Assembly: GCA_963775625.1 (NCBI GenBank)
Contig: CAVZJM010000010.1
Coordinates: 1 to 50,210 of the forward strand
Source of the DNA: JAIBJN01 sp963775625
Lineage (GTDB): Bacteria; Actinomycetota; Thermoleophilia; Gaiellales; Gaiellaceae
Length of the DNA stretch: 50,210 nt
Direction of reading: 5' to 3'
A program made the position numbers and the translations under genes. Shown piece after piece: positions 33,408-41,726 of this stretch; within the stretch, counting starts at the first letter, position 1, and the number at the start of each line of letters is the position of its first letter. The notes under the pieces are model-generated. The model was not told the DNA's origin and did no database searches. It saw nothing but the letters and a program-made list of their open reading frames with translations.

Positions 33408-34790
33408 ATGGCCGAGCCCATCACGGACGTTCAGGGTCGCATCTTCATCAGCTACCGCCGGGAGGACGCCGCCTACCCGGCCGGCTGGCTGTTCGACCGG
33501 CTCGCCGAGCGCTTCGGCGAGGAGCAGATCTTCAAGGACGTCGACTCGATCGACCTGGGGGACGACTTCGTCGAGGACATCGGAAAAGCGGTCGCCGAGA
33601 CCGACGTGCTGCTCGCGCTGATCGGCGACAAGTGGCTGACGGTCGCCGACGAGCGCGGGGGCCGCCGGCTCGACGACCCCGAGGACTTCGTCCGGATCGA
33701 GATCGAGGCCGCCCTGACAAAGAAGGTGCGCATCATTCCCATCCTCGTGGAAGGGGCGACCATGCCCCGGGAGGACCAGCTGCCGGCCAGCCTTTCGCCG
33801 CTCGCACGCCGTCAGGCCCTGGAGCTCAGCCCGGCGCGTTTCGCCGCCGATACGGGCCGGCTCCTCCGCGCCCTCGAGAGAGCACTGGCTGAGGCTCGCG
33901 CGGCGGAGGAGGTTGCGCCCTCGGCCGGTGCGCCCGCGGGGCCGGAGCCTCCGAAGGCAGCCGAGACGCCTCCCACCGCCTCGGTGACTGTCCGCGGCCG
34001 CCGGACGCGACCGCTTGTGGTGACGCTCGCCCTCGCCGGCGCGGGCTTGGGGATCATCTCGTACCTGCTGGACAGGTCCGAGAACGACGCACATGAGTTC
34101 TTCAAGCCTGAGACGCTCGGAGTTCCACTCCTCGTCGCGGCCCTCGCCATCCTCCTCCAGGCAGGCCGAATCCGCGAACGGCTCGCATACGGCCTCCTGC
34201 TCGGCTTCGGGCTCCTGACGGTCGGGGGGGCGATCGGAATCTGGATGCTCTCGTCCGAGATCGAGGGCGGGCAGAACGATGCGCGGCCGGTCTTTCAAGG
34301 AGCTGGCGCTCTCGTTCTGGTTGCGGGACTGATCGGCGCCGCCGGGGTCATCCGCTCCCCCCACGCGTGGAGCGCTCCCTTCCGCTGGGGGCCGGCGAGC
34401 CTGCTGGTCGTGGTGGGAGCGATGGTCGCCGTCGCTGTGTTGTTCGTCCCCTTCGGCACATCCGACAGCGGAAACTCAACGAAGGTCCTCGACCTGGGGG
34501 AGTACGACTTCACCGGCATTGCCCTCGAGCCGATCATCGCCATCGCAATAGCGTGCGCTGCAGCCTATGCCCTCGGCAAGGGAGGCGCCGTCAGGTTGCT
34601 CGCCGCCGGCTCGGCGCTGGCCCTAGCCGCCCAGACCACGCTTTTCTACAACAGCCTGTTGGTAGTCGTACTGGACGACTACAGGGGGAATTGGTTATCA
34701 GAGGCCGCGGCCCCTGCGGGATTCCTCGTGGGCTTCGGCGCTGCCGCGCTCTTCGCGGCCGCAGGTCTGTTGGGACGGCGCTCGCCCTAG
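33408..34790 (+). CDS. TIR-domain protein with a multi-span membrane C-terminus
   Basis: 460 residues. Residues 8-150 form a bacterial TIR domain: IFISYRREDAAYPAGWLFDRLAERFG, QIFKDVDSIDLGDDFVEDIG, LALIGDKWLTVAD, and DFVRIEIEAALTKKVRIIPILVEGA, where the Glu of the IEIEAAL helix is the expected NADase/glycosidase residue. A proline-alanine linker (about 165-205) follows. Then come seven or eight hydrophobic segments, so the TIR head is probably cytosolic and anchored. No defence partner (SIR2, STING, Thoeris ThsA) is nearby. An own -10-like TACGAT lies at about 33380. Role in immunity or NAD+ signalling is inference. Confidence 0.85.
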   Translation: MAEPITDVQGRIFISYRREDAAYPAGWLFDRLAERFGEEQIFKDVDSIDLGDDFVEDIGKAVAETDVLLALIGDKWLTVADERGGRRLDDPEDFVRIEIEAALTKKVRIIPILVEGATMPREDQLPASLSPLARRQALELSPARFAADTGRLLRALERALAEARAAEEVAPSAGAPAGPEPPKAAETPPTASVTVRGRRTRPLVVTLALAGAGLGIISYLLDRSENDAHEFFKPETLGVPLLVAALAILLQAGRIRERLAYGLLLGFGLLTVGGAIGIWMLSSEIEGGQNDARPVFQGAGALVLVAGLIGAAGVIRSPHAWSAPFRWGPASLLVVVGAMVAVAVLFVPFGTSDSGNSTKVLDLGEYDFTGIALEPIIAIAIACAAAYALGKGGAVRLLAAGSALALAAQTTLFYNSLLVVVLDDYRGNWLSEAAAPAGFLVGFGAAALFAAAGLLGRRSP

Positions 34791-35608
34791 AAGCCGAGCA
34801 AGGCGACGCCGACGGCGACCAGGACGGCGCCGGCTAGGCGGGAGCGCGGGACGGGCTCACCCAGGAAGAGGCCGGCGCCGATCGTGGCGATGACGACGCT
34901 CGTCTCCCGGACCGCCGCCACCGGCGCGGCCTCGGCCCTGGCGAGGGCCGCGAGGACGAGGCCGTACGCGACCCACATGCCGAGGCCCGCGACCACGCTC
35001 GCCGGGGCCAGCTCCGCCTTCAGCGCCGCGCCGCCCTTGACCCACGCAACGCCGAGCGCGTAGCCGACCGCCGGGACGATCAGCGTCAGCTCCAGATACG
35101 TGACCGCGTTCGCGTAGCGGATCCCCTCGTCGTCCACGAGCGTGTACGCGGCGATCGAGCAGGCGATCGCGAGGCCGAAGAGCACGCCGGTCGAGCCGGC
35201 GGGCCGGCGCAGGCCACGCACGAGCAGAACGCCGAGCCCGACAAGGCAGACGCCGAGCGCCTGCACGACGGTCGTCGACGCGCCGAGGGCGAGCACGCCC
35301 ACGACGAGCACGAGCACAGGCGCCACGCCACGCGCCAGCGGATAGACGACCGAGAGCTCGGCGCGCCGATAGGCGGCGCCGAGAAGAGCGAAGTACGCGA
35401 GCTCGAGGGCGGAGCTCGCGGCGATATACGGCCACGCCTCGGCCTCGAGCTCCCACGTGAAGGCGAGCAGCGGGCTGAAGACGACGACTGCGGTGACGAG
35501 CGCGACCGCCCCGGCGGCCTCGGGATCGCGGGCCCGCGCGAGCAACAGGTTCCAGAGCGCGTGGACGAAGGCAGCGGCGAGCGCGAGCAGGAAGGCGGAG
35601 AGGGGCAC
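34787..35608 (-). CDS. EamA/DMT-family transporter
   Basis: 273 residues with ten hydrophobic segments in two EamA repeats. The repeat ends are LARGVAPVLVLVVGVLALGAS and VRETSVVIATIGAGLFLGEPVPRSRLAGAVLVAVGVALLG; the latter is the typical EamA finish. GTG start four bases after the dioxygenase stop, so the two are co-transcribed. The stop shares the bases CTAG with the convergent TIR gene. The substrate is unknown. Confidence 0.9.
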   Translation of the reverse strand: MPLSAFLLALAAAFVHALWNLLLARARDPEAAGAVALVTAVVVFSPLLAFTWELEAEAWPYIAASSALELAYFALLGAAYRRAELSVVYPLARGVAPVLVLVVGVLALGASTTVVQALGVCLVGLGVLLVRGLRRPAGSTGVLFGLAIACSIAAYTLVDDEGIRYANAVTYLELTLIVPAVGYALGVAWVKGGAALKAELAPASVVAGLGMWVAYGLVLAALARAEAAPVAAVRETSVVIATIGAGLFLGEPVPRSRLAGAVLVAVGVALLGF

Positions 35609-35611
35609 CGA

Positions 35612-36481
35612 CTACGAGCCCGCGCGGTCCCGCTCCCAGAGCACCGGGAAGAGCGGGTGGTCCATCGGCGCTCCCGCGGGCAGCTCGTCGACCAGGCCGG
35701 GGAACTCCGGCGACGTCCTCCACGGGCGTGGGGCGTGCCTCGCGTCGTCCCCCAGAAACCGCACCGAGAAGGCACGGCGCCGACTGCCGAGGGGGACGCC
35801 CCCGGCCGCGTGGAGCGTCAGCATGTGGAAGAAGACGGCGTCACCCGGCTCGAGCGCCCAGCCGAGGATGCGAAACCGCTCTGGATCGGCGTCGATGTCG
35901 GGCAGCTCCTCGAGGCTCCCCTCAGGGAACCACTTCGCCTCCTCGTCCAGGAAGGTCCTCGGCATCAGCCACGGGCCCAGGTGCGAGCCGGCCACGAACT
36001 CGAGCGTGGCCTCGCGCGCGACCGGGTCGATCGGCATCCATATGCTCGCGACCTGCGTGCCCTCGACGTTGTAGTAAGGCTGATCCTGGTGCCAGGGCGT
36101 CCGCTGTGAGGTCCCGGGCTCCTTCACGAGCAGGTGGTCGTGGAAGAGCCGCACGCTGGTCGCGCCCATCAGCTCACCGGCAACCGCAGCGGCGGGGGAA
36201 CCGCGTACGAACTCCTCGTACTCGGGGATCGTCTGCCAGTTGCAGAAGTCCTCGACGAACCGCCCCGGGTCGTCGGGGCGGCTCGCCACGATCGCCCGGG
36301 GGCTCGGCTCGGCGAGGTTCCGCTCGATCCCGCGCTCGACGAGGGCGACCTCCACAGGCGAGAAGGCGCCGCGCACGCACACCGCGCCGTCGCGGCGGAA
36401 GGCCTCGGTCAGAGCAGGATCCAAGTCCAGCGGGACTCTACGCACAGTGGGGCAATCCGGCAGGCAGCCTGCTCCGTACAC
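35612..36481 (-). CDS. Phytanoyl-CoA dioxygenase (PhyH) family protein
   Basis: 289 residues from GTG 36481, or 277 from GTG 36445 (VRRVPLDLDPALTEAFRRDG), which looks like a more natural start. The Fe(II)/2-oxoglutarate site is clear: TPWHQDQPYYNVEG carries the HxD pair, VFFHMLTLHAAGG the distal His, and RAFSVRFLGDD the 2-oxoglutarate Arg. Residues HDHLLVKEPGT match ectoine- or phytanoyl-type hydroxylases. It hydroxylates an unknown small molecule and is coupled to a transporter gene, so uptake or export of its substrate or product is plausible. Confidence 0.88.
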   Translation of the reverse strand: MYGAGCLPDCPTVRRVPLDLDPALTEAFRRDGAVCVRGAFSPVEVALVERGIERNLAEPSPRAIVASRPDDPGRFVEDFCNWQTIPEYEEFVRGSPAAAVAGELMGATSVRLFHDHLLVKEPGTSQRTPWHQDQPYYNVEGTQVASIWMPIDPVAREATLEFVAGSHLGPWLMPRTFLDEEAKWFPEGSLEELPDIDADPERFRILGWALEPGDAVFFHMLTLHAAGGVPLGSRRRAFSVRFLGDDARHAPRPWRTSPEFPGLVDELPAGAPMDHPLFPVLWERDRAGS

Positions 36482-36568
36482 AAGGACACCGGGCTCGAGG
36501 GAGAGACCGCCCGACGAGATGCGGCCGCGCTGACTTGTCGAAGCGGAAAGGCTCGACTCCGGGAGCTG

Positions 36569-36602
36569 CGAAGGGGCGGGCCGCCCGGCGCCCGCCCCTT
36601 CG
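36569..36602 (-). terminator. Strong hairpin after the glutamate-synthase-like operon
   Basis: CGAAGGGGCGGGC (36569-36581) pairs perfectly with 36590-36602: 13 bp with an 8-base loop. It lies 43 bases beyond the stop of the last gene of the minus-strand operon. No T-run on that strand. Confidence 0.75.
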
Positions 36603-36644
36603 TCTATCAGCTCGTCCTCACCCGCGGCCGCACGAGCCAGGACG

Positions 36645-37098
36645 TCAATGCCCGTCCGGGGGCTCCCAGCCCTCCAGGACGGGCGGCTTCCAGTCGGCGC
36701 CCACCTTCTTCGAGCCTTCGACCCACGGGCCGAGCTCGGGCTGCGCGAACTTCGTGTGCTTCTCCTTCAGCTGGATGCCGTAGGAGTTGCCCGACTGGAG
36801 GTGCTTGACGAGCACCTTGCGCGCGATCTCGTCCTCGCGCCCGTCCGGGATGGCGAAGTAGATCTTGAGGAAGGAGTTCGAGTAACGGTCGAAGACCGCC
36901 GGCGTCCCCTCCTCCTCCAGGAGCTCGACGTCCTCGAGCCAGTTCACGTCCTCGCCGGGAGTCGCCGCGAGCAGGTCGACGTCCTCGATCTCGGCAATGT
37001 CCTCCTGGTACGGGAAGCGATGGCCGGAGAGGTACTCGGCGTCGATCGACTTGATCTTCTCGGGCTCTTTGTCACAGATGCTCGGCGGTGATCAGCAT
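36645..37098 (-). CDS. Unknown protein coupled to the split glutamate synthase (one frameshift)
   Basis: The intact part from GTG 36947 gives 100 residues, but the same frame is open back to about 37078. An ATG at 37098 overlaps the mgsC stop as TGATG, the same coupling seen at mgsB-mgsC. The distance 37098-36645 is 454 bases, one more than 151 codons, so one extra base near 37080 would give a 150-residue protein. Its content is distinctive: KEPEKIKSIDAEYLSGHRFP, DRYSNSFLKIYFAIPDGRED, KVLVKHLQSGNSYGIQLKEK, and the end GADWKPPVLEGWEPPDGH. It is rich in charged and aromatic residues, with no signal or membrane segment and no cysteine cluster. I do not recognise the family. It could be an extra subunit or chaperone of the MgsABC-like complex. 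Confidence 0.6.
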
Positions 37099-38534
37099 CA
37101 ATCCTCCGCGCCCGCGTACTCGGCCGGCTGCTCGGGGAGGTAGTCGACCGGGTAGGCAATGTGCTTCTCGAGGAGCCGCTTGATCTCGGCGAGCGCCTGC
37201 TCCTCGGTGACGCCCGGAACGTAGTTCGTCCCGGCGAGCGGCACCTTCGCCATGGCGGCGGCCTCGACGGTGAGCGCGCAGAGGTCCTCGGGCTCGAGCG
37301 AGTGCACGTTCGTCTTGCCGCACGCGCGCGCGAGCATCTGCACCTCGAGGGTGAGCGTGTGCAGGAAGTTGTAGACCCGCTCGGCCGCCTCGTCGACGAC
37401 GAGACGCTTGCGGAGCTCGGGATCCTGCGTCGTGATCCCGACCGGGCAGCGGCCCGTGTGACAGTGGTAGCACTGGCCGGCCGGAACGCCGATCGTGCCC
37501 TCGTAGTCGGTGACGCCGGGGATCTCCTTGTTGCAGTTGAGCGCCATCAGCGCCGCGTGACCGAGCGCAACGGCCTTCGCGCCGAGGGCGAGCGCCTTGG
37601 CGACGTCGCCGCCGTTTCGGAGCCCGCCCGCGACGACGAGGTCGATCTCGTCCGCCAGCCCCACGTCCTCGAGCGCGCGGCGCGCCTCGGGGATGGCCGC
37701 CATCAGCGGGATGCCGGTCTCCTCCGTGGCGATGTGCGGCCCCGCGCCGGTGCCGCCCTCGGCCCCGTCCAGGTAGATGATGTCCGGCCCGCACTTGGCG
37801 GCCATGCGCACGTCGTCGTACACGCGCGCGGCGCCGAGCTTGAGCTGGATCGGGATCTGGTAGTCGGTCGCCTCGCGGATCTCCTGGATCTTGAGCGAGA
37901 GGTCGTCAGGGCCGAGCCAGTCCGGGTGGCGCGCCGGCGAGCGCTGGTCGATCCCCGGCGGCAGCGAGCGCATCTCGGCCACCTGCTCGGTCACCTTCTG
38001 GCCCATCAAGTGGCCGCCGAGCCCGACCTTGCAGCCCTGCCCGATGAAGAACTCGCAGGCGTCCGCCAGCATCAGATGGTGCGGGTTGAACCCGTACCTG
38101 CTCTGGATGCACTGGTAGTACCACTTCGTCGAGAGGTCGCGCTCCGGGGGGATCATCCCGCCCTCGCCCGAGCACGTGGCCGTCCCGGCCATCGAGGCGC
38201 CCTTGGCCAGGGCCATCTTCGCCTCGAGCGAGAGGGCGCCGAAGCTCATGCCGGTGATGTAGATGGGGATGTCGAGCTCGATCGGCTTCCTCGCGAAGCG
38301 GGCGCCGAGCACGGTCTTCGTCAGGCACTTCTCGCGGTACCCCTCGATCACGAACCGGGTCAGCGTGCCCGGCATGAACATGAGCTCGTCCCAGTGCGGG
38401 ATCGGCTTGAACATCGAGAAGCCGCGCATCCGGTAGCGGCCCAGCTCGGCCTTCATGTGGATGTCGTTGATGACGTCCCGCGTGAAGATCCGGCTGTGCC
38501 CGAGGACTGTGCGGTCGGTCTCGTCGCCAGCCAT
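37098..38534 (-). CDS. mgsC: FMN-binding glutamate-synthase-like subunit (MgsC/GlxD type)
   Basis: 478 residues, ATG overlapping the mgsB stop by one base (TGATG). It matches the central/FMN domain of GltB: IYITGMSFGALSLEAKMALAKGA, GEGGMIPPERDLSTKW, QLKLGAARVYDDVRMAAKCGPDIIYLDGAEGGTGAG and DLVVAGGLRNGGDVAKALALGAKAVALG. The 3Fe-4S cysteines lie in GQCYHCHTGRCPVGIT. In N-methylglutamate synthase this subunit joins 2-oxoglutarate with the methylamine channelled from gamma-glutamylmethylamide. A general NH3-dependent glutamate synthase role cannot be excluded from sequence. Confidence 0.88.
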   Translation of the reverse strand: MAGDETDRTVLGHSRIFTRDVINDIHMKAELGRYRMRGFSMFKPIPHWDELMFMPGTLTRFVIEGYREKCLTKTVLGARFARKPIELDIPIYITGMSFGALSLEAKMALAKGASMAGTATCSGEGGMIPPERDLSTKWYYQCIQSRYGFNPHHLMLADACEFFIGQGCKVGLGGHLMGQKVTEQVAEMRSLPPGIDQRSPARHPDWLGPDDLSLKIQEIREATDYQIPIQLKLGAARVYDDVRMAAKCGPDIIYLDGAEGGTGAGPHIATEETGIPLMAAIPEARRALEDVGLADEIDLVVAGGLRNGGDVAKALALGAKAVALGHAALMALNCNKEIPGVTDYEGTIGVPAGQCYHCHTGRCPVGITTQDPELRKRLVVDEAAERVYNFLHTLTLEVQMLARACGKTNVHSLEPEDLCALTVEAAAMAKVPLAGTNYVPGVTEEQALAEIKRLLEKHIAYPVDYLPEQPAEYAGAED

Positions 38535-39325
38535 CACAACACCAGCTTTCGCTCGGAGGGCTCGAGGTTGTCGTAGTTGTAGAGCTTCTTGCCGCAGACG
38601 AACTTCTGGAACTCGGGCGGGTCCCCGAGGCCGTAGATCCTGAACTTGCGCTCGATCAGCTCGGTGTCGGCCTCGGTCCACTCGCCGGGCACGCAGTCGA
38701 TGCCGAGCGACTTCGACCTTGCCGGCCGACGTAGATCGTCCCGTCGTACATCGAGTCGCCGAGGCCGGGGCCGACGTCCCCGCAGATCACCTGGCGGCCG
38801 CGCTGCATCATGAAGCCGGTCATCGAGCCGGCGTCGCCGAGGACGATCGACGGTGCCGCCCTTCTGGTCGATGCCGGTGCGCGCGCCGACCTGGCCCTTG
38901 ACGACGACGTCGCCGCCGCGGATGGCGGCCGCCGTCAGCGAGCCGGCGTTGCCGTCCACGATGACGACGCCGGACATCATGTTCTCGCAGGCCGACCAGC
39001 CGACCCGCCCGGTGATGTGCACCTCGGGGCCGTCGATCAGCCCGCACCCGAAGTAGCCGAGGCTGCCGCCGAACGTGATCCGGCAGCGCGTGAGGATCCC
39101 GACGCCCAGCGAGTGCTTCGAGCCCGGGTTGAGGACGGTCACGTCCTCGATGCCCTCTTCGTACAGGAGCCTGCGGAGCTCGAGGTTGATCTGGCGGGTG
39201 GAGAGGTCGTGCGCGTCGAAGGTGGCCTTGCCGTCCTCGACCTCTGCGGTGCGCGGCGCCTCGGCGACGGGCTCGGCGAGCCCGCGGGCGTCGTACGTGA
39301 TCCTCGACTCACCTACCGCTGCCAC
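38534..39325 (-). CDS. mgsB: GXGXG-domain glutamate-synthase-like subunit (MgsB/GlxC type), frameshifted in the middle
   Basis: Starts at GTG 39325 inside the mgsA end (13-base overlap) and stops on the mgsC ATG. The right-handed beta-helix GXGXG repeats run VTVLNPGSKHSLGVGILTRCRITFGGSLGYFGCGLIDGPEVHITGRVG and VVIVDGNAGSLTAAAIRGGDVVVKGQVGARTGI. Between about 38855 and 38715 the protein continues in another frame (IVLGDAGSMTGFMMQRGRQVICGDVGPGLGD). It then returns to the first frame as SLGIDCVPGEWTEADTELIERKF. The shifts compensate, so total length (263 residues) is normal. In the complex this domain structurally supports ammonia or methylamine transfer between the other two subunits. Confidence 0.82.
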   Translation of the reverse strand: MAAVGESRITYDARGLAEPVAEAPRTAEVEDGKATFDAHDLSTRQINLELRRLLYEEGIEDVTVLNPGSKHSLGVGILTRCRITFGGSLGYFGCGLIDGPEVHITGRVGWSACENMMSGVVIVDGNAGSLTAAAIRGGDVVVKGQVGARTGIDQKGGTVDRPRRRRLDDRLHDAARPPGDLRGRRPRPRRLDVRRDDLRRPARSKSLGIDCVPGEWTEADTELIERKFRIYGLGDPPEFQKFVCGKKLYNYDNLEPSERKLVL

Positions 39326-40245
39326 ACCAGCACCTCGCCCTCGTACGGATCGTGGGTGTCGATCTCTCGGTCGAGGACCGCGCGGATGGCGATCTCCTCG
39401 GACGCGAGCGCGACCAGGTCGTCGGCCTCGTAGAGCACGAGCGGCTTGGCGGCCATCTCGTCCTTGCAGACGCCGAGCGCGTCCGCGGTGACGGCGATGT
39501 AGGTGAAGACGCCGTCGAGCTCCTCGAGCGAGTCGCGCATGGCGTCCTCGAGGCTCGCGCCCTCGCTCATCTTCTCGGCGATGTAGACGGCGATGATCTC
39601 GGAGTCACACTCGGACTGGAAGCGGTGGCCGCTGCGCTCGAGCCGCCGCTTCCACTGGAAGTAGTTCGTCAGCTGGCCGTTGTGGACGACGGCGACGTCG
39701 GTGAACGGGTACGCCCAGTACGGGTGGGCGCCCGAGATGTCGACGTCGGACTCGGTCGCCATGCGGACGTGGCCGATCGCGTGCGTGCCGGTGAAGCCCT
39801 CGAGGTCGTACTGCTCGGCCACCTCCTCGGCGTCGCCCAGGTCCTTGACGATCTCGAGCGAGTGCCCGAGCGAGAGCACCTCGGCGTCCGGAATGTCCTC
39901 GATCCGGTCGGCGAGCTCCTTCATGTTCCCGTTCGGGAGCGTGAAGGCGACGCGGTAGGCGTACTCGGTCGCCTCCTCGACGTCGTGGATGTCGGCGTCC
40001 ATCGCCTTGAGGCGCCGGACGACCTGATCCTGATGCCGGTCGAGCCGGTCGGAGAACTCGAAGTCACGCGGGGTGTTCGCGTCGGCGAGCTTGTAGCGCA
40101 TGACCAGCTGGTGGTCGTGCGGCCGGTAGAGCGCGTAACCCGTCGAGTCGGGGCCGCGGTGCTTCATCGACTGGAGCATCCGGGTCATGTCGCGCCCGAT
40201 CTCGTGGGTGCCGTCCCGGTAGATGATCCCTGCAATACCGCACAT
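39313..40245 (-). CDS. mgsA: Class II glutamine amidotransferase-like subunit (MgsA/GlxB type)
   Basis: 310 residues. The ATG at 40245 is fixed by Met-Cys-Gly-Ile-Ala-Gly: Cys2 is the N-terminal nucleophile exposed after Met removal. Other class II amidotransferase marks are KHRGPDSTGYALY, TGTHAIGHVRMATESDVDISGAHPYWAYPF and VAVVHNGQLTNYFQWKR with the oxyanion Asn-Gly. The long insert at about residues 75-150 and the FAD-free single domain match MgsA/GlxB rather than PurF or AsnB. It would release methylamine from gamma-glutamylmethylamide, or ammonia from glutamine. It lies 14 bases after the synthetase gene. Confidence 0.87.
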   Translation of the reverse strand: MCGIAGIIYRDGTHEIGRDMTRMLQSMKHRGPDSTGYALYRPHDHQLVMRYKLADANTPRDFEFSDRLDRHQDQVVRRLKAMDADIHDVEEATEYAYRVAFTLPNGNMKELADRIEDIPDAEVLSLGHSLEIVKDLGDAEEVAEQYDLEGFTGTHAIGHVRMATESDVDISGAHPYWAYPFTDVAVVHNGQLTNYFQWKRRLERSGHRFQSECDSEIIAVYIAEKMSEGASLEDAMRDSLEELDGVFTYIAVTADALGVCKDEMAAKPLVLYEADDLVALASEEIAIRAVLDREIDTHDPYEGEVLVWQR

Positions 40246-40259
40246 TTCGAGCTCGCTCT

Positions 40260-41657
40260 CTACGGAAGAACGTCGAGGTACTCGGCGACGTCCCAGTCGC
40301 TGACGTGCGCGCAGTGTCGCTCCCACTCGTCGCGCTTGTAGTGCATGAACACACGGTACATATCGCCGGGCAGCGCGGAACGGACCACGTCGTCGTCCTC
40401 GAGCGCGTCGAGCGCCGCGCCGAACGTCATCGGCAGCCGCTTCACCTCTTTCCCGGCCTCCATCGCCTCGTAGATGTTCCGCTCCTCCGGCTCGCCCGGG
40501 TCGAGCTTCCGCTCGATCCCGTCCCGCATCGCCGCAATCAGCGTCGCCAGGGAGAGGTAGGGGTTCACGGCGGAGTCGACGGACCGGTACTCGAAGCGGC
40601 CGGGCGCGGAGACGCGCAGGGCAGTCGTCCGGTTCTGGTAGCCCCAGTCCGCGAAGACCGGCGCCCAGAAGCCCGTGTCCCAGAGGCGGCGGTACGAGTT
40701 GACCGTCGGGCACGTGAGCGCGGTGAGGGCGGGCTGGTGGGCCATGATGCCGCCGATCGCCCAGAGGCCGATCTTGCTCGGCTTCTGCAGGTCCTTGGTC
40801 TCGGGCATGAAGGCGTTCTCGTCGCCCTTCCAGATGGAGATGTTGTGGTGGCAGCCGTTGGCCGAGACGCCCATGAACGGCTTCGGCATGAAGCAGGGGA
40901 AGGCGTCGAGCTCCCGCCCCACCTGCTTGCAGATCTGGCGGAAGGTCGAGAGGTTGTCGGCCGTCTGCTCGGCGCGGTCGAAGCCGAAGTTGAGCTCGAT
41001 CTGCCCCGGGGCGTCCTCGTGGTCGCCCTGGATCATGTCGAGCCCCATCTTCTGCCCGTACTCGATCACCTTGTGGATGATCGGCTGCAGCTCGGAGAAC
41101 TGATCGATGTGGTAGCAGTAGGGCTTCGTCTTGCCCTCGACCGAGGGCTCGCCCTTCTCGTCCAGCTTGAGCCACATCATCTCGGGCTCGGTGCCGGCCC
41201 TGAGGTGGAGGCCGGTCGCCTTCTCGAACTCGGCCTGGATCCGCTTCAGGTTGCCCCGGCAGTCCGACGTGAGGAAGGCGCCCGGGTCTTCGCGCTCCTC
41301 CCGGTTGCGGAAGCACGTCACCCAGACGCGCGCCACGCGGTCGTCCCAGGGAAGCGGCATGAACGTTTCGGGCTCGGGAACGCCGACGAGCTCCGCGGCC
41401 TCCGGCCCGTAGCCGATGTAGTTGCCGTGGCGGTCGGTGAAGAGGTTTGCGGTCGCGCCGTAGACCAGCTGAAAGCCCTTCTCGGCGATCGTCTCCCAGT
41501 GCGGAGCCGGAACGCCCTTGCCCATGATCCGGCCCGTAACGGAGGGGAACTGGTAGTAGACGTACGTGATTCCGAGGTCGTCGATCTTCTTGCGGACCTC
41601 GGCGACTTTCGCCTTGCGTCCCCTCGCGCTGACAAAGGCTTCGAGATCGGTCGGCAC
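40260..41657 (-). CDS. gmaS: Glutamine-synthetase family ligase, probably gamma-glutamylmethylamide synthetase
   Basis: 465 residues, GTG with GAGGAGGGAGCGC upstream. Grasp-type N-terminal domain: YVYYQFPSVTGRIMGKGVP. Catalytic domain: GTEPEMMWL (metal Glu), QGDHEDAPGQIELNFGFD (metal Glu), FMPKPFMGVSANGCHHNISIW (ATP-site His), NRTTALRVSAPGRFEYRSVDSAVNPYL (Arg/Glu substrate site). It is shorter than GSI-alpha and lacks the adenylylation-type tail. Position directly before mgsABC gives the gmaS-mgsABC order of the N-methylglutamate pathway. There it makes gamma-glutamylmethylamide from methylamine, glutamate and ATP. A GlnT-like glutamine synthetase with GlxBCD is the alternative. Confidence 0.78.
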   Translation of the reverse strand: MPTDLEAFVSARGRKAKVAEVRKKIDDLGITYVYYQFPSVTGRIMGKGVPAPHWETIAEKGFQLVYGATANLFTDRHGNYIGYGPEAAELVGVPEPETFMPLPWDDRVARVWVTCFRNREEREDPGAFLTSDCRGNLKRIQAEFEKATGLHLRAGTEPEMMWLKLDEKGEPSVEGKTKPYCYHIDQFSELQPIIHKVIEYGQKMGLDMIQGDHEDAPGQIELNFGFDRAEQTADNLSTFRQICKQVGRELDAFPCFMPKPFMGVSANGCHHNISIWKGDENAFMPETKDLQKPSKIGLWAIGGIMAHQPALTALTCPTVNSYRRLWDTGFWAPVFADWGYQNRTTALRVSAPGRFEYRSVDSAVNPYLSLATLIAAMRDGIERKLDPGEPEERNIYEAMEAGKEVKRLPMTFGAALDALEDDDVVRSALPGDMYRVFMHYKRDEWERHCAHVSDWDVAEYLDVLP

Positions 41658-41709
41658 GCGCTCCCTCCTCTTTCTGCTGGACTGCGGCGCAGGGCGCCGG
41701 ATACGGGAA

Positions 41710-41726
41710 GGGCAATACTATTGCCC
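41710..41726 (-). promoter_or_regulatory. 17-bp palindrome upstream of gmaS, candidate operator
   Basis: GGGCAAT-ACT-ATTGCCC, perfect 7+3+7, 53 bases before the gmaS GTG. Its AT-rich centre (TAGTAT on the minus strand) could serve as a -10, in which case a bound repressor would occlude it. Confidence 0.55.

Noticed and set aside
34787..34790. Shared CTAG stop codons at convergent gene ends (also at 50144)
   Set aside because: Common in compact genomes; no special meaning inferred.
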